64,000 nucleotides of DNA from Pyrinomonadaceae bacterium (GTDB lineage: Bacteria > Acidobacteriota > Blastocatellia > Pyrinomonadales > Pyrinomonadaceae). Positions 60,703 to 64,000 of the stretch are shown here, piece by piece; position 1 is the first letter of the stretch; each line of letters starts with the position of its first letter. The translations under genes and the position numbers were made by a program. The stretch lies in the NCBI GenBank assembly GCA_019186825.1, contig JABARP010000018.1:64830-128829 (forward strand), given 5' to 3'. The notes beneath the pieces are model-generated. The model was not told where the DNA came from. It did not search any database and saw nothing but the letters and a program-made list of their open reading frames with translations.

Positions 60703-61227
60703 TTAGCTCACGACCGGTGGAGGTTCCATAACGCTGCCGCATTTATCGCAGGTGCGAAGGTCGGGCGAGCTGTAGAATTTCTCAAATACGGTTTGGAACT
60801 GAGTAACGATGTCGGTCAGGACGAAGTATTCCTCGTAGAGCTTGTGGTTGCAGTTCTCACAGAACCAAAGTAGTCCGTCGAGCTCGTCGCTTCGCCGTTT
60901 TCTTTCGATGACAAGGCCGACAGTGTTTGCCCCGCGGATCGGATTGTGCGGAACGCGTGCGGGCAGCATAAAGACCTCGCCCTCGCGTATCGGCACCTCG
61001 ACCGCCTTGCCGTCCTCTTGCACAAGCACCTTTATGTCGCCCTCAAGCTGGTAGAAGAATTCCTCGCCCTCGTCCCAGTGGTAGTCCTTTCGCGAATTCG
61101 GCCCGCCGACAACCATCACGATGAAATCATCCGAGGAGTAAACACAACTATTCCCGACCGGCGGTTTTAGCAAATGCCGATGCTCCTCGATCCACTGCTT
61201 GAAATTGAAGGGTTTCTGAATCGCCAT
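60703..61227 (-). CDS. 3-hydroxyanthranilate 3,4-dioxygenase
   Basis: A cupin dioxygenase that opens 3-hydroxyanthranilate to ACMS. The metal site is KDYHWDEGEEFFYQLEGDIKVLV (His and Glu) and VPHNPIRGANTVGLVIERKR. The C-terminal pairs CENC and CDKC form the rubredoxin-like iron/zinc site seen in bacterial HAO (NbaC type). 174 residues is normal. It is separated from ACMSD, which takes its product, by the S15 gene and the BrnTA pair. Confidence 0.94.
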   Translation of the reverse strand: MAIQKPFNFKQWIEEHRHLLKPPVGNSCVYSSDDFIVMVVGGPNSRKDYHWDEGEEFFYQLEGDIKVLVQEDGKAVEVPIREGEVFMLPARVPHNPIRGANTVGLVIERKRRSDELDGLLWFCENCNHKLYEEYFVLTDIVTQFQTVFEKFYSSPDLRTCDKCGSVMEPPPVVS

Positions 61228-61573
61228 TTTTCTTGCGTCGCCTCGACCTTTGGTCCTATTCTAATCCGCCTGGATTGGTTCGCAAAACAAGACCGATCTC
61301 TGCAGCGTATCTGCCGTAGTTCTTAGCAGATCGCACTGGCGGCTGTCCGGGCATTTTGCGTCCGGACAGCCGCGTTTGCATTTTCAGCTCCCGTTCAAGC
61401 ACGGCCGGTTTCGGTCCGGCTGCGGAATGTAATATAATCTCCTCGCTCCCGAACACAATTCGTAGATCCTGAAGCCCGAGATCGGGCGACGGATCCGTGT
61501 TTTCACCCGCCCACACTGTCAACACGCTTGGCCATGGTTCTCTCCCACGTAGTTTTATGTAGGAGAAAACAAG
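61228..61573. other. Leader/intergenic region with a perfect hairpin
   Basis: CGGCTGTCCGG (61341-61351) and CCGGACAGCCG (61363-61373) form an 11-bp perfect hairpin without a T-run, about 115-145 nt upstream of the dioxygenase start. A minus-strand frame (61525-61256) runs through it; I do not accept it as a gene. A TTGTGT/TATATT pair near 61460-61432 (minus) is a possible promoter for the dioxygenase. Confidence 0.45.
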
Positions 61574-62632
61574 ATGGATCTCAATAAAGAAAAGCTTGAT
61601 CAGCTTCTGGGTAAATTTGTCGGCGATCTCGGAGCAACGCTTAACGCAGGATCGATCGTGATCGGTGAAAAGCTTGGGCTCTACAAAGCAATGTCAACGC
61701 CGAACGAGCGGGTGACGGCAAGCGAACTTGCAAAACGCACCGGCACGAATGAGCGCTATGTTCGCGAATGGCTAAACGCGAACGCTGCGGGCGGTTATGT
61801 GCAATACGACGCCGACGCGGACGCGTTTTACCTCACTAACGAGCAGGCATTCATAATGACGGACGACAACAGTCCGCTTCACGCGCCAGGTGCTTTCGTG
61901 CTCGCTGCTGCCGCGCTGAAGGCCGTGCCAAAGATGGTCGAACGGTTCACAAGCGGTGAAGGCCTTGGCTGGCACGAGCACGACAGCGATCTTTTTTGCG
62001 GCACCGAGCTTTTCTTTCGCCCCGGCTACAATGCACACCTTGTCAGCGAGTGGATCCCGGCGCTCGAAGGTGTCGAGGCGAAGCTCAAGGCCGGTGCAAA
62101 GGTTGCGGATGTCGGCTGCGGCTTTGGGGCTTCGACGATCATTCTAGGAAAGGCATTTCCAAACTCGGAGTTCGTCGGGTTCGACTATCACGAAGCGTCG
62201 ATCAAGGCCGCACGCGATAAGACGGCCGCTGCCGGCGTGAACAATATCAAGTTCGAGGTTGCGGCGGCGAAAGATTTTCCCGGAACCGAGTACGATCTCA
62301 TCGCGTTCTTCGACTGCTTGCACGATATGGGTGATCCCGTTGGAGCGGCGAAACACGTGAAGCACGCAATCAAGGATGATGGCACGTGGATGCTCGTAGA
62401 ACCATTCGCGAACGACAAGACCGCCGACAACCACAATCCCGTTGGCCGTGTGTATTACTCGGCTTCAACGTTGATCTGCACACCGGCATCGCGATCGCAA
62501 GAGGTCGGCCTTGGACTCGGTGCGCAGGCAGGAGAAGCTCGACTTCGTGATGTTGCGGAGAAAGGTGGTTTCGCTCGATTCAGACGAGCGGCAGAGACGC
62601 CGTTCAACATCGTCCTCGAAGCAAGACCGTAA
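61574..62632 (+). CDS. Class I SAM-dependent methyltransferase with wHTH-like N-terminus
   Basis: A 352-residue protein. Residues ~1-90 look like the winged-helix dimerisation domain seen in O-methyltransferases (ASELAKRTGTNERYVREWLN). The SAM motif is VADVGCGFGASTIILGKAF near residue 178, and VGFDYHEASI and IAFFDCLHDMGDP follow. The substrate is unknown. TAGGAGAAAAC precedes the ATG. Confidence 0.88.
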   Translation: MDLNKEKLDQLLGKFVGDLGATLNAGSIVIGEKLGLYKAMSTPNERVTASELAKRTGTNERYVREWLNANAAGGYVQYDADADAFYLTNEQAFIMTDDNSPLHAPGAFVLAAAALKAVPKMVERFTSGEGLGWHEHDSDLFCGTELFFRPGYNAHLVSEWIPALEGVEAKLKAGAKVADVGCGFGASTIILGKAFPNSEFVGFDYHEASIKAARDKTAAAGVNNIKFEVAAAKDFPGTEYDLIAFFDCLHDMGDPVGAAKHVKHAIKDDGTWMLVEPFANDKTADNHNPVGRVYYSASTLICTPASRSQEVGLGLGAQAGEARLRDVAEKGGFARFRRAAETPFNIVLEARP

Positions 62633-62669
62633 GTGTTGAATGTATTAGAAGAGCACTTGGGCGGGCCGT

Positions 62670-63197
62670 TCAAAGCTCTGCAAGCTTTTGGACGGTCCGC
62701 CAATTTCGAGCCGTCACCGCGACCTTAAGCTTTTTCTCGATCAGGCCGCGGCCGAGAACGCTTTCCGCAACGCCCATTGGTAGATGAAGGTATATCTCCC
62801 GCCCTTTTGCGGCAAAGCGTTCATCCTTCGGTGCACCGGCACGCACTTCTTCGAGTGAGTCTTTTGAGAGTGGTTCCTTTAGAAACAAGACGTGCATTTC
62901 CTTGTGGCTCTCGTACTCGCCTTCGAAGGGATTGTTCGCTAACACTTCACCGATATGTTCCCGTTGCCGGATCATCACCGGGATCGTCATTCCAAAGCTC
63001 TGATGGATCGCCTTCTCGATCTTTGCAGCCAAACTATCCTCAGAGGTTGACCGTGTGTCAAACGCAAGATTGCCGCTGTTGATGTAACTTACGACATCCT
63101 TGAACCCAAGCCCCTCGAACGTCCGACGCAGCTCGTCCATCTTGATCATATTTGCCCCGGAGACGTTTATCCCCCGCAGCAACGCTACATACCTCAT
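62670..63197 (-). CDS. DUF1697 family protein
   Basis: A 175-residue protein with the DUF1697 pattern: MRYVALLRGINVSGANMIKM at the start, VVSYINSGNLAFDTR, and the C-terminal ARNWRTVQKLAEL. The family is widespread and functionally unassigned. It has no signal or membrane segment. A pair of palindromic repeats lies just upstream. Confidence 0.9.
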   Translation of the reverse strand: MRYVALLRGINVSGANMIKMDELRRTFEGLGFKDVVSYINSGNLAFDTRSTSEDSLAAKIEKAIHQSFGMTIPVMIRQREHIGEVLANNPFEGEYESHKEMHVLFLKEPLSKDSLEEVRAGAPKDERFAAKGREIYLHLPMGVAESVLGRGLIEKKLKVAVTARNWRTVQKLAEL

Positions 63198-63206
63198 AGA
63201 AATTGT

Positions 63207-63371
63207 TGCCCGCTAATGCCACGAATAAACCGAATAGCAAAACCATCAAGCCAATTTGCGATGATTTACGTAGTTCGCGGGAAGAAACTGTCGCCCGCGA
63301 ATTTCACGAATGAACCGAATAGTAAGACTGTGAATCTCTTAATTCGCGATGATTCGTGTCATTCGCGGGCA
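63207..63371. repeat. Two tandem palindromic intergenic repeat units
   Basis: Two ~75-80-bp units (63207-63281 and 63291-63371) share the pattern cccgcgaat..cacgaataaaccgaatag at the left and ttcgcgatgattcgtg..ttcgcggg at the right. The second unit is nearly palindromic: its outer 20 bp pair with two mismatches. They look like a REP-type dispersed element. Confidence 0.7.
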
Positions 63372-63378
63372 AATGTCT

Positions 63379-64000
63379 TTACGCAGCTCTCATATCGATG
63401 ACGAACCGATACCTCACATCCGCTTTGATCGTGCGGTCGTATGCTTCCGGGATGCGGTCGGGTGAGATGACCTCAACATCCGACTTGATGTTGTGAGCGG
63501 CGCAAAAATCGAGCATCTCCTGCGTTTCGGGAATGCCGCCGATAAGCGAACCCGACAACGTCTTATTGCCGAAGATCAGCGAGAGCGAATGTATCTGATT
63601 CGGGCTTGGCGGCACACCGACGACCACCATCGCTCCGCCCACACCGAGCAGATTCAGATACGGATTCACGTCATGATCCGCCGAAACTGTGTCGAGGATC
63701 ATATTGAACGTGCCGGTCAGCGGGGCGAAGTTCGTCGGGTCTTTCGAAACGACGAAATGGTCTGCGCCTAGGGCCTTTGCGTCCGCTTCTTTTGAAGGCG
63801 AAGTGCTGAAGATCGTTACTTCCGCACCCATCGCTTTCGCGATCTTGACGCCCATATGTCCGAGTCCGCCGAGCCCGACGATACCCACCTTTTGCCCCGG
63901 CCCGACCTTGAAGCGCTTCAGCGGGGAATACGTCGTGATGCCTGCACAGAGCAGCGGTGCAACGCCCGCGAGATCACCGTCGGCCTTTACTTTCAACGCG
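63379..64000 (-). CDS. Zinc-dependent alcohol dehydrogenase (CAD type), 5' end outside window
   Basis: The C-terminal ~207 residues of a medium-chain dehydrogenase. It begins with VAPLLCAGITTYSPLKRF, where the Cys is a family landmark, then the NADP loop VGIVGLGGLGHMGVKIAKAMG. It ends with GSLIGGIPETQEMLDF and the tail VRYRFVIDM. This pattern is that of YahK/AdhC-like cinnamyl-alcohol-dehydrogenase homologues. The frame is open to the right edge, so the catalytic zinc domain is off the window. Confidence 0.92.
   Translation of the reverse strand, partial: ALKVKADGDLAGVAPLLCAGITTYSPLKRFKVGPGQKVGIVGLGGLGHMGVKIAKAMGAEVTIFSTSPSKEADAKALGADHFVVSKDPTNFAPLTGTFNMILDTVSADHDVNPYLNLLGVGGAMVVVGVPPSPNQIHSLSLIFGNKTLSGSLIGGIPETQEMLDFCAAHNIKSDVEVISPDRIPEAYDRTIKADVRYRFVIDMRAA

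Noticed and set aside
61256..61525. Minus-strand 89-codon frame upstream of the dioxygenase
   Set aside because: A perfect hairpin and promoter-like elements run through it, it begins at GTG/TTG without a ribosome-binding site and shows no domain.
53291..63371. CRISPR array
   Set aside because: The repeats are inverted pairs or two tandem units, with no regular spacers and no cas genes.

Overview
The window looks like a stretch of chromosome from a free-living, moderately GC-rich Gram-negative bacterium. The gene set suggests an acidobacterium, with Blastocatellia/Pyrinomonadaceae as the best guess. Pointers are an AroD-AroE fusion, an FHA-ABC transporter, many N-terminal zinc-ribbon proteins, RHS relics, NDH-2 and a eukaryote-type kynurenine pathway. 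This placement is inference from gene content; there is no rRNA here to settle it.

Layout: 0-3 kb holds an FHA-FHA-ABC transporter (5' end off the window) and a TlpA-like lipoprotein. 3-9.3 kb holds an NFACT-R fragment protein, three zinc-ribbon proteins, DUF2203, a NYN-domain protein and the rRNA methyltransferase RlmB. 9.3-16.1 kb is a minus-strand, largely coupled run: TspO-like membrane protein, AroDE, a ThiF/MoeB-type E1 enzyme, NDH-2 and a secreted beta-propeller. 16.4-17.5 kb has small proteins and terminators. 17.5-22.2 kb is an AT-richer island of RHS relics. It contains a toxin-tip fragment with a coupled secreted protein, several small unknown genes, a twice-frameshifted membrane protein, 11-bp iterons and tRNA-Val(CAC).

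22.3-29.3 kb: a pilin-like gene, MoxR and DUF58 around a reversed FemAB-like gene, and an ECF sigma/anti-sigma/DUF4097 operon. 29.4-34.6 kb: an SbcC/Rad50-like ATPase, RNase H and a Ycf48-like propeller. 34.6-39.1 kb: PrmA, Era, a secreted TPR-like protein, and a STAS/HATPase partner-switch pair. 39.2-43 kb: AroA, AroK, a BON lipoprotein, a LysM protein and a secreted BON-like protein. 43.1-47.6 kb: NadB, acyl-CoA ligase, a lipoprotein cytochrome c and an SDR39U1-type epimerase.

47.6-61.2 kb is the most coherent metabolic region. It carries kynurenine formamidase-like cyclase, kynurenine 3-monooxygenase, kynureninase, 3-hydroxyanthranilate 3,4-dioxygenase and ACMS decarboxylase. Interspersed are an aromatic-amino-acid decarboxylase, a secreted glycosidase-like protein overlapping the monooxygenase gene, an S15-type peptidase/esterase, and two toxin-antitoxin modules (VapBC-like, and BrnTA with a frameshifted BrnT). 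Because NadB is also present and ACMSD diverts the pathway intermediate, the kynurenine route is more likely catabolic than the sole source of NAD. Tryptophan 2,3-dioxygenase is not in the window. The window ends with a methyltransferase, DUF1697, a tandem palindromic repeat and a zinc alcohol dehydrogenase cut by the right edge.

Two features recur. Several genes have a -10 box only 6-8 nt before the start codon, suggesting leaderless mRNAs. At least four reading-frame breaks lie in short homopolymers, so either decay or sequencing indels must be considered.
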